From: Halioglobus sp.
Lineage (GTDB): Bacteria > Pseudomonadota > Gammaproteobacteria > Pseudomonadales > Halieaceae
Reading direction: 5' to 3'
Assembly (NCBI GenBank): GCA_020443425.1
Contig: JAGRIE010000005.1
Coordinates: 137,145 to 201,144, forward strand
DNA length: 64,000 nt
Shown here: positions 11,714-20,824 of the stretch, piece by piece
Layout: each line of letters opens with the position of its first letter
Numbering within the stretch: position 1 is the first letter of the stretch
Position numbers and translations under genes: made by a program
The notes under the pieces: generated by a model
What the model was told of the DNA's origin: nothing
Database searches by the model: none
Seen by the model: the letters and a program-made list of their open reading frames with translations, nothing else

Positions 11714-12487
11714 GTGAACATGAACCGTATACTGAGCCTGTGCATGCTGTTGCTGGCAGCACCCGCACTTGGTGAGATCGTCGAGAAGAAAGTCGACTTT
11801 AACAACGAGCTCGGCAGCGCCGTGCTTTACTACGACGATGCGATCGAGGCACCGAGCCCCGGCGTTGTCGTTGTCCACGAGTGGTGGGGCATGGATGACT
11901 ACACGCGCAGCCGCGCGAAACAGCTGGCCGAGGCCGGGTACAGCGCTGTGGCCGTCGATATGTACGGACATGGCAAGGTCGCGCAGCACCCGGGTGATGC
12001 CAAGGCCTTCATGAATGCGGCACTGGAAAACCCCGAATCGATGAATGCCCGTTTCGATGCCGCGCTGTCGCTGCTGGGCAGTGCGCCAAATGTCGACCCC
12101 GCGCGCCGCTACGCTATCGGCTACTGTTTTGGTGGCGCCGTGGTATTGAACCAGGCGCGCAGGGGAGCGGACCTTGCCGGCGTGGCAAGCTTCCACGGCA
12201 GTCTCGGCACCGATAAGCCCGCTGCACCCGGTGTCATCAAGGCGCGGATACTGGTCGCCACTGGCGCTGACGACCCGATGGTACCGGCCCGACAGGTCGG
12301 CGATTTCGTCGTGGAGATGAGCGACGCCGGTGCAGAGTTGCAGTTGCTGAGCTTTCCCGGTGTGGTTCACGGCTTTACCAATCCGGCGGCTACCGCAAAA
12401 GGCGAGGAGTTTGACATGCCGCTCGCCTATGACGAGCGCGCGGATGCCATCAGCTGGCAGGCGCTGATGCAGATGCTGGCGCGCTAA
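11714..12487 (+). CDS. Dienelactone hydrolase family protein, exported
   Basis: 257 residues of alpha/beta-hydrolase fold with an N-terminal signal peptide (ILSLCMLLLAAPALG), so it should act in the periplasm, unlike the cytoplasmic ring-cleavage enzymes of catechol pathways. The family triad is visible: nucleophile Cys in IGYCFGGAV (about residue 140), Asp in GADDPMVP (about 185) and His in GVVHGFTNP (about 217), plus the conserved Glu in VVHEWWGM. GTG 11714 is spaced ideally from CAGGAG; ATG 11720 is an alternative. The downstream MFS gene begins 5 bases after its stop, so the two are probably co-transcribed. The substrate cannot be read from sequence. Confidence 0.87.
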   Translation: MNMNRILSLCMLLLAAPALGEIVEKKVDFNNELGSAVLYYDDAIEAPSPGVVVVHEWWGMDDYTRSRAKQLAEAGYSAVAVDMYGHGKVAQHPGDAKAFMNAALENPESMNARFDAALSLLGSAPNVDPARRYAIGYCFGGAVVLNQARRGADLAGVASFHGSLGTDKPAAPGVIKARILVATGADDPMVPARQVGDFVVEMSDAGAELQLLSFPGVVHGFTNPAATAKGEEFDMPLAYDERADAISWQALMQMLAR

Positions 12488-12492
12488 CCAGA

Positions 12493-13779
12493 ATGGAAAA
12501 AGCCCCCCACCCGTTCACCATCGCCAATTACCGCTATCTGTGGCTCTCTCGATTGACATCGATGATCGCGCTGTATGCGTTGCTGCTGATACTGGGGTGG
12601 CAGGCGTACAACCTGGCGCGGGAGGATATGGGGGTCAGCGCATCGGCCGGCATTCTCGGTCTGCTCGGCCTGCTGCAGTTCGTACCGCTGTTCCTGCTGA
12701 CGCCCGTCACCGGCTGGGTGGCTGACCATCTGGACCGCCGCTGGATCGCCCGCACAGTGCTGCTGGCACAGTCCGCAATCGCGCTGCTGCTGGGCATACT
12801 GACATACACCGGCAACATCACGCTGGCCTGGATCTACGCCGTTGCCGTGTTGCTGGGCATCTGTCGCGCCTTCCTGGGGCCGGCGATTTCATCGCTGGCA
12901 CCCAACCTGGTGCCCAAGGGTTCACTGCCGCGCGCCATCGCGCTGTCCACCATCGCGTGGCAGGTGGGCGTGATCGCCGGGCCGGGGCTGGCGGGACCGT
13001 TTTACAAGATCGGGCCGTCTGTACCGTATTTTCTCTGCACAGTACTTTATGGGGTAGCGACCATCGCCGTGTTCCTGATTGGACCGGTACCGCGCAGCGT
13101 CATCGACAGAACCAAGGGGCCGCTGCGGCAGGTCGTCGACGGCGTCGCCTACGTCTGGTCCAACAAGCTGGTGCTGGGCGCAATTACGCTAGACCTGTTC
13201 GTGATGTTCCTGGCCGGCGCGACAGCAATGATACCCGTGTTTGCCAAGGACATCCTGGGCGAGGGAGAAATTGGCCTGTCGCTGCTGGCGGCGTCTCCGG
13301 CGGTGGGCGCCGTGATTGTGGCGATCACCTTTTCCTTCGCACCGCTGTCAAAAAATGTCGGCAACCTGATGCTGGCGGCCATGGCGGTGTTCGGCCTGGC
13401 CACCATCGGCTTCGGGCTCAGCAAAGTCCTCTGGCTTTCGATGCTGTGCCTCGCGGTGTGCGGGGCCGCGGATATGTTCGGCGTGTATGTCCGCTCCTCA
13501 CTGATACAGTTGCACACGCCCGATGACCGCCGCGGCCGCGTGAACGCGGTCAGCCAACTGACCATCAGCGCATCGAACGAGTTGGGCGATGCGCTGACCG
13601 GTGGTCTGGCGGTTCTGTTCGGCCCCATTGCTGCGCTGGTCGGTGGTGGCGCTGCCGCTATCGCGGTCACCGGCTTGTGGTCACGGCTGTTTCCACAACT
13701 TGGCGCAGCGAAAACCTTTGATTCGCCGGCTGAGGTGCTGGCGATGGAGGCCGGAAACACCGGTGTAAAAGCCCCGTAG
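12493..13779 (+). CDS. MFS transporter (EntS-like exporter group)
   Basis: 428 residues with about twelve hydrophobic segments and the MFS signature between helices 2 and 3 (GWVADHLDRRWIAR). The overall pattern, including a second-half motif near RSSLIQLHTPDDRRGRVNAVSQ, resembles the EntS/MFS_3 branch that exports siderophores and other small molecules. It lacks the features of hexuronate/H+ symporters, so I do not assign it to the glucuronate cluster 2 kb downstream. It starts 5 bases after the dienelactone hydrolase stop and is likely in the same transcript. Substrate unknown. Confidence 0.82.
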   Translation: MEKAPHPFTIANYRYLWLSRLTSMIALYALLLILGWQAYNLAREDMGVSASAGILGLLGLLQFVPLFLLTPVTGWVADHLDRRWIARTVLLAQSAIALLLGILTYTGNITLAWIYAVAVLLGICRAFLGPAISSLAPNLVPKGSLPRAIALSTIAWQVGVIAGPGLAGPFYKIGPSVPYFLCTVLYGVATIAVFLIGPVPRSVIDRTKGPLRQVVDGVAYVWSNKLVLGAITLDLFVMFLAGATAMIPVFAKDILGEGEIGLSLLAASPAVGAVIVAITFSFAPLSKNVGNLMLAAMAVFGLATIGFGLSKVLWLSMLCLAVCGAADMFGVYVRSSLIQLHTPDDRRGRVNAVSQLTISASNELGDALTGGLAVLFGPIAALVGGGAAAIAVTGLWSRLFPQLGAAKTFDSPAEVLAMEAGNTGVKAP

Positions 13780-13838
13780 CCGCGCTTGCAGTTGGATACT
13801 GCCTGGTGCGGTGCGACGGCACCCGCGCCAAGCCCCGC

Positions 13839-15026
13839 TCACCTGCGATCGTACTCGCGCTGTTGCTGTCGCAACTTTGCCATGAATGGCGACTCAACCG
13901 GCACCACCAGCCCACCGAGAAAGGTCGAGAGAAATACCTGTGAATCGGGTTGCTCGTAAGTCACCGGTACAAAATTGCTCAGCGCGACGATTTTGTCCTC
14001 CTTCACCATGAGATAGATACGCCCGATATACGGATCGCCGTTGAGGTCGACCAGATCGACTGTCTGCACAATGCCGGCGCTGCCGCCCCGCGGCGACTCC
14101 ACCAGCACTTCCCGCTGTTCCGCGAACCTGACATCCCGCCACTCACCGGCTTTCAACGCCGTTTCGAAATCTGCGCGAATGAGCTTCATCTCTTCCGACA
14201 GGACAGCGGCGTAGTCAATCCAGGAGGTCGCACGAATCGGGTAAATACTTACTGCATACTCATCGAACTGGAATTCCGGCCTCGCATAGCTGAATGCGAC
14301 GCCGTCAAACGGAGTGCCCTGTGCCGTCTCACCCATTCTCAGGTACTCCCCCGCCCGCTCGGGAACAACCAGCTCGTTGGTGTAATCCGAGGCTCCCAAG
14401 GCGTCAGCCAGGTATTGGCCGGAGAGCACATCGTTGTTCTTGATGTCCTCGATAATGCTGGCCGTGATCTTTCCGGCCAGCTCGATTTTTTCCTGCTCGG
14501 GATTGGTGTAGAGGGCCGTCGTGGGCGCAAAGGTAAACTCATAGCTCGTTTCGCGAATGACATGACCACGCCAGAGAATGAGGACCTCGACGACAATATC
14601 GTACTCCTGCGTGAACGGCACCAGTAGCAGTGTCGCCCCCGACAAAGCGGCATTGGCGATGCCGCCCGCGCTCTCATCGAGAAAACTGGCCTGGGTAATG
14701 GCGATCGCAAAATCGACATTGCTGTCAGCAAACTTCACCGCCGCGAAGTAGTTGCTCTCCCGGAGTTGCTCCAGCTCATAATCCAGCGTCAGCAATCGCA
14801 GGTCACAATGCTGTAGCAGCGACGCTTGATCGAACTCTATACAGCGTTCACGCAACGCGTCACTCGGTTCCTTGTAGAACAGCGACACCTCTGGCCACAG
14901 CACATCACCATAGACGTTTGACTCCGCACTCACCTTTGGCTTGGTGGTGGTTGTGCAACCCGCCGCGAGAGCCAACAACACGCAGAACACCAGTACCCTG
15001 TTTGCAGGCCTAGTCCATTTGTCCAT
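13839..15026 (-). CDS. Predicted lipoprotein of unknown function
   Basis: 395 residues; ATG 15026 is chosen (a TTG codon precedes it directly). The N-terminus VLVFCVLLALAAGCTTTT is a signal peptide with lipobox LAAGC; residue +2 is Thr, compatible with outer-membrane sorting. The body has no motif I recognise. It contains a glycine/alanine hydrophobic patch (GGIANAALSGATLLLVPF) and a segment GRIYLMVKEDKIVALSNFVPV near the C-terminus. It is convergent with the MFS gene and has a 255-base upstream gap. Role unknown, probably at the cell envelope. Confidence 0.65.
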   Translation of the reverse strand: MDKWTRPANRVLVFCVLLALAAGCTTTTKPKVSAESNVYGDVLWPEVSLFYKEPSDALRERCIEFDQASLLQHCDLRLLTLDYELEQLRESNYFAAVKFADSNVDFAIAITQASFLDESAGGIANAALSGATLLLVPFTQEYDIVVEVLILWRGHVIRETSYEFTFAPTTALYTNPEQEKIELAGKITASIIEDIKNNDVLSGQYLADALGASDYTNELVVPERAGEYLRMGETAQGTPFDGVAFSYARPEFQFDEYAVSIYPIRATSWIDYAAVLSEEMKLIRADFETALKAGEWRDVRFAEQREVLVESPRGGSAGIVQTVDLVDLNGDPYIGRIYLMVKEDKIVALSNFVPVTYEQPDSQVFLSTFLGGLVVPVESPFMAKLRQQQREYDRR

Positions 15027-15284
15027 CAACGGTTACTCATACTGAATCGCTTCGGGTGACAGTATCGCAGTTCACCAGCATCGGCCACTTATCACCGGAG
15101 AATATATCGCTTTATAGGTATGTGTTATATCCGCTACGCGCTGGACACGACTTGTTAGAGATAGTGTGACTCCATTCAAAGAAACGGGGTGCCGGTTTCT
15201 TATTTGCCGTTTGCGTAGGCAGAATCAAACAAGCTGTCGAGACAGACAACAGCACAAAACAGAAACGGTATTGGAGTGGTATCT

Positions 15285-15716
15285 ATGAACATTAAAACCC
15301 TATTCACGACACCATTATCCTACCTGCCTTTTTCCAACCCGACTACCGGCAAGGCTGACAAGGGAGCGTCCAGGAAATCCGCGACCTCGAAACGCACCGG
15401 AACGGCGAAAGACCCACAACCGCTCCCACTCAAGCCCTGGCGCGGGACCTCCATTGTCGTCGGCAAAAGGCCCTGTGAGGCGGTGAAAGCAATCGGCAGC
15501 AGGCGCTTCCTGCTGGCCGATGGCGATACCCCGATGTTACCGCTCGCAGCGTGCGATGCCTCTCGGTGCAATTGCAAATATATGCACCATGACGATCGCA
15601 GGGACGATGAACACGACCGCCGGCTGACCGCCACGCTGAGAACAGACCTGTATGAGGACAGCGGCAACGAAAATCGAAGGTCAACCGGGCGCGGCCGCCG
15701 CAAGACCGACAAATAG
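15285..15716 (+). CDS. Small basic protein with conserved-looking Cys/His cluster, unknown function
   Basis: 143 residues from ATG 15285, 8 bases after TTGGAG. The N-terminal 55 residues are Lys/Arg/Ser/Pro-rich and probably disordered. A compact core follows: PCEAVKAIGSRRFL, then PMLPLAACDASRCNCKYMHH and DDRRDDEHDRR. The C-x4-C-x-C plus His spacing suggests a metal site (zinc or Fe-S), and the acidic-basic DRR repeats look like a nucleic-acid or protein contact surface. I recall similar short proteins in gammaproteobacteria but no function. The tail is again basic. Transcribed alone, convergent with eda. Confidence 0.6.
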   Translation: MNIKTLFTTPLSYLPFSNPTTGKADKGASRKSATSKRTGTAKDPQPLPLKPWRGTSIVVGKRPCEAVKAIGSRRFLLADGDTPMLPLAACDASRCNCKYMHHDDRRDDEHDRRLTATLRTDLYEDSGNENRRSTGRGRRKTDK

Positions 15717-15800
15717 GCGCCGGCTCGACCAGGGATTGCCCACCCAGCGAGCGATATTCAACCCGGGAAAAAACGCGAACCGGCAATACCCGGTGACTCC

Positions 15801-16424
15801 TTACAGCGGCGCTGACGACATGGCATCACGCGCCAGCTCTTCGATCTCCTGCCAGTGGCCGTTGCCGACCAGTTCCGCAGCGACCATCCACGATCCGCCG
15901 CAGCACACAACATTGGGCAGTGCCAGGAACTCCCTGAAGTTCGCGGCACTCAGCCCCCCGGTGGGACAGAATTTGACCTCGGGGAACGGCCCTGCGAGCG
16001 ACTTCAGCAGGGTCAAACCGCCAACAGCCACGGCGGGAAACAGCTTGAAACAGGAATACCCTTCGTCCAGGCCCAGCATCACCTCCGAGGCGGTCGCCAC
16101 ACCCGGCACGAAATCGACGTTGGCCTCGCGCGCGGCGCGCAACAACTGCGGTGTCGCGCCGGGACTGACCACCATTGACGCGCCCGCCTCGACCGCACTG
16201 TGCAACTGCCTGGCGTTGGTCACTGTACCGGCCGCGACAATCATTTCGGGAACCTCTGCGGCCACCGCGCGAATGCTGTCCAGTGCGGCCTCGGAGCGCA
16301 GCGTGATCTCTACCGCCTTCATACCTCCGCGCCCCAGGGCCTGCGCCAGCGCCACTGTACTGCGCACATCCATCGCAGTGATAACGGGCAGCACTCGGCA
16401 GTTGGACAGGGTCTCAATAATCAT
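15801..16424 (-). CDS. eda: 2-dehydro-3-deoxy-6-phosphogluconate (KDPG) aldolase
   Basis: 207 residues, the usual Eda length. It splits KDPG into pyruvate and glyceraldehyde-3-phosphate, the last step of the glucuronate route in this window and of Entner-Doudoroff metabolism. The catalytic Glu is in AVEITLR (about residue 43) and the Schiff-base Lys in SCFKLFPA (about residue 130); the phosphate-binding CPTGGLS is present. The enzyme is read after the gntR and lipase genes on the same strand, 22 bases after the lipase stop, so it is probably in the regulator's operon and under the operator at 18278. Confidence 0.95.
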   Translation of the reverse strand: MIIETLSNCRVLPVITAMDVRSTVALAQALGRGGMKAVEITLRSEAALDSIRAVAAEVPEMIVAAGTVTNARQLHSAVEAGASMVVSPGATPQLLRAAREANVDFVPGVATASEVMLGLDEGYSCFKLFPAVAVGGLTLLKSLAGPFPEVKFCPTGGLSAANFREFLALPNVVCCGGSWMVAAELVGNGHWQEIEELARDAMSSAPL

Positions 16425-16446
16425 GGGAATACAATCTCTTTGGGGT

Positions 16447-17316
16447 TCAGATGATGACCGGTGGTAACAGGCAGGTCGCCAGCGGCACTCGTATCGACCG
16501 CCCGGCCAATGCGTCCAGGGTCATGTGGACAGGCACAGGATCGGCAATCATACCCAGGTGCCCGACAATACGCAGCGGGCACATCTGCCCGATTTCAACA
16601 TTTGTCGCGCCCGGCCCCAGTTTGGCATTGTCAAACTTGACCACGGGAAAGCCGAACAAACCGCTTCCCCAATACCACACCAGCTCATCATTGTTGGTGT
16701 AAAACGCGTAGTATTCGACGTCCCCGGGCGTCATTCCCCCCTCATTGAGCGCGGTAATGAACTCAGAGCCCTGCTGCATCTGTACACAGGGATGCATGCT
16801 TTCACAGGTGAGGCCGAACGGCGCCAGAATCGGGCCGGTGAAAAAATTCAGCAAAGGTATAAATTCGGTGCCGGCATTCGGGCCAGCCAGTGACACCATC
16901 TTGTCCACATACGCCTCCCCACCGTAGTTCTTGATGTAGGCCCGTGCGACGAGCGCGCCCTGCGAATGCCCGACGAGATCCACCGCCGTGGCACCGGACC
17001 AGGCGAGTACATCCTCGACGAACAGTTTGAGCGCCAGAGCCGAAATCTCAATGGGCATGGTGCCGGGAATCCCTGCCAGCGCCTCATCGCCCTTCAACTC
17101 CAGCACGCAGTGCGTGAAGCCCGCCGCATGCAGCGAATTGCCCAGCACCAGCTGGTTGGCAATCTCCGGACTGAAGGTCCCCGCGACGATAATGACCGGG
17201 TTGCCGCCATTGGCACCGGTGGTACAGGCCTCCTCAGCGGTTGGATTGGGCTTGCAACCTGCTGCCAGAAAAACAGCGCATAAAAGCGCAGACGTAACGA
17301 CACTGCGGAAATTCAC
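16447..17316 (-). CDS. Lipase/esterase lipoprotein, alpha/beta-hydrolase fold
   Basis: 289 residues from GTG 17316, which has a perfect AGGAGG at the right distance; the longer open frame overlaps the gntR stop. The signal peptide ends LAAGCKPN, a lipobox, so it is a surface or periplasmic lipoprotein. NPVIIVAGTFSP begins the lipase core, the nucleophile Ser is in VDLVGHSQGALVA (about residue 125), and a His candidate is in IVGHLGMIADP. Paired cysteines (CESMHPC) may form a disulfide. It resembles bacterial class 2/EstA-type triacylglycerol lipases. It sits between gntR and eda with short gaps, an odd companion for hexuronate genes. Confidence 0.8.
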   Translation of the reverse strand: MNFRSVVTSALLCAVFLAAGCKPNPTAEEACTTGANGGNPVIIVAGTFSPEIANQLVLGNSLHAAGFTHCVLELKGDEALAGIPGTMPIEISALALKLFVEDVLAWSGATAVDLVGHSQGALVARAYIKNYGGEAYVDKMVSLAGPNAGTEFIPLLNFFTGPILAPFGLTCESMHPCVQMQQGSEFITALNEGGMTPGDVEYYAFYTNNDELVWYWGSGLFGFPVVKFDNAKLGPGATNVEIGQMCPLRIVGHLGMIADPVPVHMTLDALAGRSIRVPLATCLLPPVII

Positions 17317-17408
17317 GGGCACTCCTCCTGTTCTTTTTATTGCCCGGAATGTAGACGACGCGATCAATCGGGTCAAGCAAGCACGGCCGGGGCCGTTCGG
17401 TATAAACA

Positions 17409-18203
17409 CTATCCGATGGCTTTGGTGAGATTGAAACGATCGCGGCTCTTGGACGTCTGCGTGCGCGCTGCCGCCACCGCTTCCGCCTCAGTGGCCTCCA
17501 GCATACTTTCAATCACCGCCATCAAATGGGCCCTCATGGCTTTGCGGGCCGCGGCGGCGTCGTGCGCTTTCAACGCATTGTACACATCCCGGTGTTGCTC
17601 CACCGAGGGCCTCAGGCCGGAATTGCGCGCTTTCTGCAGCGTGCTCGCCGTCAGCATGGAGCTTTCCCGGATCGCCCACAGCCCCTCAATCGTTGCCAGT
17701 ATGGCGCTGTTATTGGTTGCCTGGGCAATAATCATATGGAACTTTTTATCCGCCACCTCGTGACTGTCGATACCGTTTTCGTTCTCCTCGACCATTTCAT
17801 CCAGCGACGCGGCGAGCTGTGCAAGCTGCTCATCAGTAATCATCGTGGCTGCCAGTGCCGCCGCTTCACCCTCGAACAGCGCCCTGGCCTCCGTCAGTTC
17901 AAAGGGGCCCACGTCCTGGTCGGAAAAACGGCTCTTGTCCTTCTTGTATTCGAGTACATACACCCCCGAGCCCATGCGCACCTCGACGTAGTGCGCCAGT
18001 TCCAGCGCGATCACCGCCTCGCGGATCGTGGGCCGACTCACCCCGAACATCGCGGCTAACTCACGCTCCGCAGGCAGGCGAGTACCGGCCTCATACTGGT
18101 GTGCTTCTATCAGCGCTATCAGCTTTTCAGCGACCTGTTGATAGAGACGGGGCTCGCGCGCGGGGCGCTCCGCGCTAGAGGTGTGCTTGGCTTTACCGTT
18201 CAT
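17409..18203 (-). CDS. GntR-family (FadR/UxuR subfamily) transcriptional regulator
   Basis: 264 residues. The winged helix-turn-helix is at about residues 20-85 (GTRLPAERELAAMFGVSRPTIREAVIALE is split here as TRLPAERELAAMFGVS then RPTIREAVIALE), the classic GntR signature. The C-terminal FCD ligand domain follows, with the conserved metal/ligand-binding His and Asp positions suggested by EVADKKFHMIIAQATNN and SVEQHRDVYNALKAHD. Location at the head of a regulator-lipase-eda operon and next to glucuronate genes makes a hexuronate or KDG-type effector likely. The palindrome at 18278-18290 in its own promoter suggests autoregulation. Confidence 0.9.
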   Translation of the reverse strand: MNGKAKHTSSAERPAREPRLYQQVAEKLIALIEAHQYEAGTRLPAERELAAMFGVSRPTIREAVIALELAHYVEVRMGSGVYVLEYKKDKSRFSDQDVGPFELTEARALFEGEAAALAATMITDEQLAQLAASLDEMVEENENGIDSHEVADKKFHMIIAQATNNSAILATIEGLWAIRESSMLTASTLQKARNSGLRPSVEQHRDVYNALKAHDAAAARKAMRAHLMAVIESMLEATEAEAVAAARTQTSKSRDRFNLTKAIG

Positions 18204-18277
18204 AACTGCTCTGGTTTGGACTCACAGGGAATGCCGTGTGAAAACACGCTGGGCAGGAAAACCATAGCACAAGACTT

Positions 18278-18312
18278 TTGGTCAGGCCATATTCACGGTG
18301 CGGCCTGACCGA
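18278..18312. promoter_or_regulatory. Putative GntR operators upstream of the regulator gene
   Basis: TTGGTCAGGCCAT at 18278-18290 is a near-perfect palindrome, and CGGCCTGACCG at 18301-18311 is a second half-conserved copy in the other orientation. The same core recurs in the uxaC-kdgK gap. The position, 75-108 bases upstream of the regulator's ATG, fits autoregulation. Confidence 0.6.
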
Positions 18313-18339
18313 ATGGGCAGCGTGATACAGGCCGCTGCA

Positions 18340-19038
18340 TCAGGGATGCTGCGCACCATGATGCAGGGAACGGAAGAACGGGTCTGACTCCTGGTCACCC
18401 AGGTCAGCGTAATCGATCACCACATAGGACGCCCTGTCCTGCATCGCCCTGGCCACCGATTCTGGCTCCGACGATACGTTCAGCAGGTGCCAGGACATCC
18501 GGCTCTGGCCGCGCGCCAGTGTCAGCCGCAACACCAGCCGCTGCGCAGGCAACCAGTCCAGAGTGTATTCATCACCTTCGACCTGGTATGCGTACGTCTC
18601 CACCGCGGCACAATCAGGAGCCTGCTGTTGTGCGGCCCGCCTGCTCGCCGGGGACATCACTGCGGACGGTACCATTTGGTAGACCTGATCCCACTCCAGC
18701 TCACTGGACGGCTCCGCAGCGACCGCCTGGTAAAATTCAATACCGCGTTGTTGCTCGTCAAAGAAGCGGCTGTAATGCACCCCCCCGCGACTGTTGCGCT
18801 CCCACATGTCGGTCGTATGTGCCTGTGGGTGCACGTGCAGGACTCTGTGTTCGGACCGCAGCAGGTGCAGCGTCTCGGTCACCACCGGGCTCTCGTCAGC
18901 GGATTGCTGCGAGATCTCATAGGTCGCGCCATAGACCGTGTCCGGCATGTGGCAGCTGATATCCTCCAGCGCAAACACCAGCGTCGGCAGGCCGGCTAAC
19001 AGCAGCCCCCAGCAGGCCAGTACAGTCCGAATAGTCAT
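18340..19038 (-). CDS. Exported protein of unknown function downstream of alkaline phosphatases
   Basis: 232 residues from ATG 19038 (MTIRTVLACWG), chosen because GGAG lies 8 bases before it; ATG 19053 is possible. A signal peptide ends near LVFALEDISC. The mature part reads like a small beta-rich domain with HVHPQAHTTDMWERN and a Cys pair (one near the mature N-terminus, one in PDCAAVETYAYQ). I recognise no family. It follows the second phosphatase across an intrinsic terminator, so read-through expression with the phosphatases is possible but not assured. Confidence 0.65.
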   Translation of the reverse strand: MTIRTVLACWGLLLAGLPTLVFALEDISCHMPDTVYGATYEISQQSADESPVVTETLHLLRSEHRVLHVHPQAHTTDMWERNSRGGVHYSRFFDEQQRGIEFYQAVAAEPSSELEWDQVYQMVPSAVMSPASRRAAQQQAPDCAAVETYAYQVEGDEYTLDWLPAQRLVLRLTLARGQSRMSWHLLNVSSEPESVARAMQDRASYVVIDYADLGDQESDPFFRSLHHGAQHP

Positions 19039-19062
19039 TGCAGGATTCTCCATTACTAAAAC

Positions 19063-19080
19063 CGGGGGCTCACGCCCCCG
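19063..19080 (-). terminator. Intrinsic terminator between alkaline phosphatase and the exported protein
   Basis: On the minus strand a stem of CGGGGGC/GCCCCCG with a 4-base loop is followed by GTTTTAG. It starts 27 bases beyond the phosphatase stop and lies before the next gene's ribosome site. Confidence 0.7.
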
Positions 19081-19106
19081 CTGTTAGATTGCACTCCCGG
19101 ACGGGC

Positions 19107-20813
19107 TCAGATGGCGGCGTCAGCCCGTGCAAGCAGGTCAGTGGCGTAGTCCATGATGTGGAAGATAACGCTCTGCTCACTGGTGCCGGATACCAGATGC
19201 GCACCCGGGCCATTGGCGTACAACCCCACGTCTTCGCCTGAATGCGTCTCTGAACCCAGAGGCACCAGCGTCTCCTGGTGATACCCTGACGCCTCAGTAT
19301 CGATACTGCTGAGATCGACCCGGCCACTGAAAGGCGGGAGGCTGTAGGCCGCGTCGGCATCTGTCTCATCACCCATATCCCGGAAACCCAGACCGTTGGT
19401 ATAAGCCAGTGTCGTATAGGGCATACCATCCGCAGCCAGCGCCGGCCCGGTTGCTCCCGTCACCACCACTTTACCGAGAATAGGGTTGCCGCGTTTCGGG
19501 TAGCCACCCAGCGTCATGACATGACCGTGATCCGCCGTGACCAGAATCAGCGTCTCCTGTGGATCAGTTGCCGCCATCGCCGCCGCAACGGCCCTGGAGA
19601 GTTCTACGGTATCAACCAGTGCACCGTGTGCGTTACCTGCATGGTGCGCATGATCGATACGACCGGACTCCACCATCAGGAAGAATCCCTGATCGTTATT
19701 GTCGAGGACATCGATGGCGGCCGCAGTCATCTCGCTCAGCGATGGCTCACCGGCAATATCATTTTCACGGTCGGCCTCATACTGCATGTGCGACTCGTTG
19801 AACAAACCCAGTAACTTGCTGATAGATGAGGTATCGACGCTCTCGAATCCGGCGCGGTCGATGACATAGACACCCTGCGGATACTGCTGCTGCCACTCCG
19901 CTGTGAGGTCGCGGCCGTCGGTGCGATCGCCCTCTACACTGCTCACCGCATCCGCTGTATTGAAAGCCGGGTCCTTGGGCAGGAAATGACGTCGCCCACC
20001 ACCCAGGACCACGTCGATACCATCGACGTCAGCGCCTGGCACCCGGGCCTCGAGGTTAGCTTCCAGGTTGACGAGCTGGCTGGCGATATCCTCACAGCCG
20101 CCGTTCACTGCGGCACTGGGCATGTCCGACACGTCCTCCCAGTTGCGATCGGCCGATTTGGCATAGGTTGCCGCTGGCGTCGCGTGCGTAACCCGTGCTG
20201 TAGAGATAATACCGGTGGCAAGACCGGCAATCTCGGCCAGTTCCAGATAGGTGGCGACCTCGTTGCCTGCGACCGTGCTGCAATCCCCGCGCTCGATATC
20301 AGCGTCGACACCGATGACACCGACATCGGTTTTCAGGCCACTGATCATGGCGGTCATGGTGCCGGCGGAATCGGGTGTCTGCGCGTCGACATTGTAGGTT
20401 TTCACAAGACCGGCGTACGGAAACTCCCCGAAGCTGAGATAACCCTCCTCCCCGGACTCGCCCGCCATCTGCCCGGCAAATATGCGTGCGGCAGTGACTG
20501 TCGACACACCCATACCATCACCGACAAACAGGATAACGTTCCTGGCACTGCCGCGCTCCGCCAGCAGCCTGGCAGGGTCGCGCGCCTCCAGCCTGTCCGC
20601 AGCGTCAACGAACCAGCTACTGCTGACATTGGTCTGCAGATCCGCTGCTGACAGCATGGTCACCGGGGCCGGGGCCGGCACCGGAGCCGGCTCTGTCGGG
20701 GGGTCGACTACCAGGGCGCCACCGAAATCGCTGTTATTGTTGTTATTACTGTCACACGCAGCCGCAATTACGACCAGCGCCGACATACCTACTGCTTTCG
20801 CGAATGTTTTCAT
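19107..20813 (-). CDS. PhoA-type alkaline phosphatase, lipoprotein form
   Basis: 568 residues. It hydrolyses phosphomonoesters outside the cytoplasm using Zn/Mg and a serine nucleophile. Motifs: NVILFVGDGMGVST (metal Asp), TPDSAGTMTA (nucleophile Ser), ESGRIDHAHHAG and VTADHGHVMTL (metal His and Asp). The signal peptide ends VIAAACDSN, a lipobox with Asp at +2, which in enterobacteria signals retention at the inner membrane. A Pro/Ala-rich linker (EPAPVPAPAPV) connects the lipidated end to the enzyme. It is a close tandem copy of the next gene upstream, with the same motif spacing; only the N-terminal targeting differs clearly. Confidence 0.93.
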   Translation of the reverse strand: MKTFAKAVGMSALVVIAAACDSNNNNNSDFGGALVVDPPTEPAPVPAPAPVTMLSAADLQTNVSSSWFVDAADRLEARDPARLLAERGSARNVILFVGDGMGVSTVTAARIFAGQMAGESGEEGYLSFGEFPYAGLVKTYNVDAQTPDSAGTMTAMISGLKTDVGVIGVDADIERGDCSTVAGNEVATYLELAEIAGLATGIISTARVTHATPAATYAKSADRNWEDVSDMPSAAVNGGCEDIASQLVNLEANLEARVPGADVDGIDVVLGGGRRHFLPKDPAFNTADAVSSVEGDRTDGRDLTAEWQQQYPQGVYVIDRAGFESVDTSSISKLLGLFNESHMQYEADRENDIAGEPSLSEMTAAAIDVLDNNDQGFFLMVESGRIDHAHHAGNAHGALVDTVELSRAVAAAMAATDPQETLILVTADHGHVMTLGGYPKRGNPILGKVVVTGATGPALAADGMPYTTLAYTNGLGFRDMGDETDADAAYSLPPFSGRVDLSSIDTEASGYHQETLVPLGSETHSGEDVGLYANGPGAHLVSGTSEQSVIFHIMDYATDLLARADAAI

Positions 20814-20824
20814 TGTCGATTCCC

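Noticed and set aside
12493-13779. MFS gene as the missing glucuronate transporter
   Set aside because: Its sequence fits the EntS-like exporter branch, it is co-transcribed with a hydrolase, and no copy of the glucuronate operator lies upstream.
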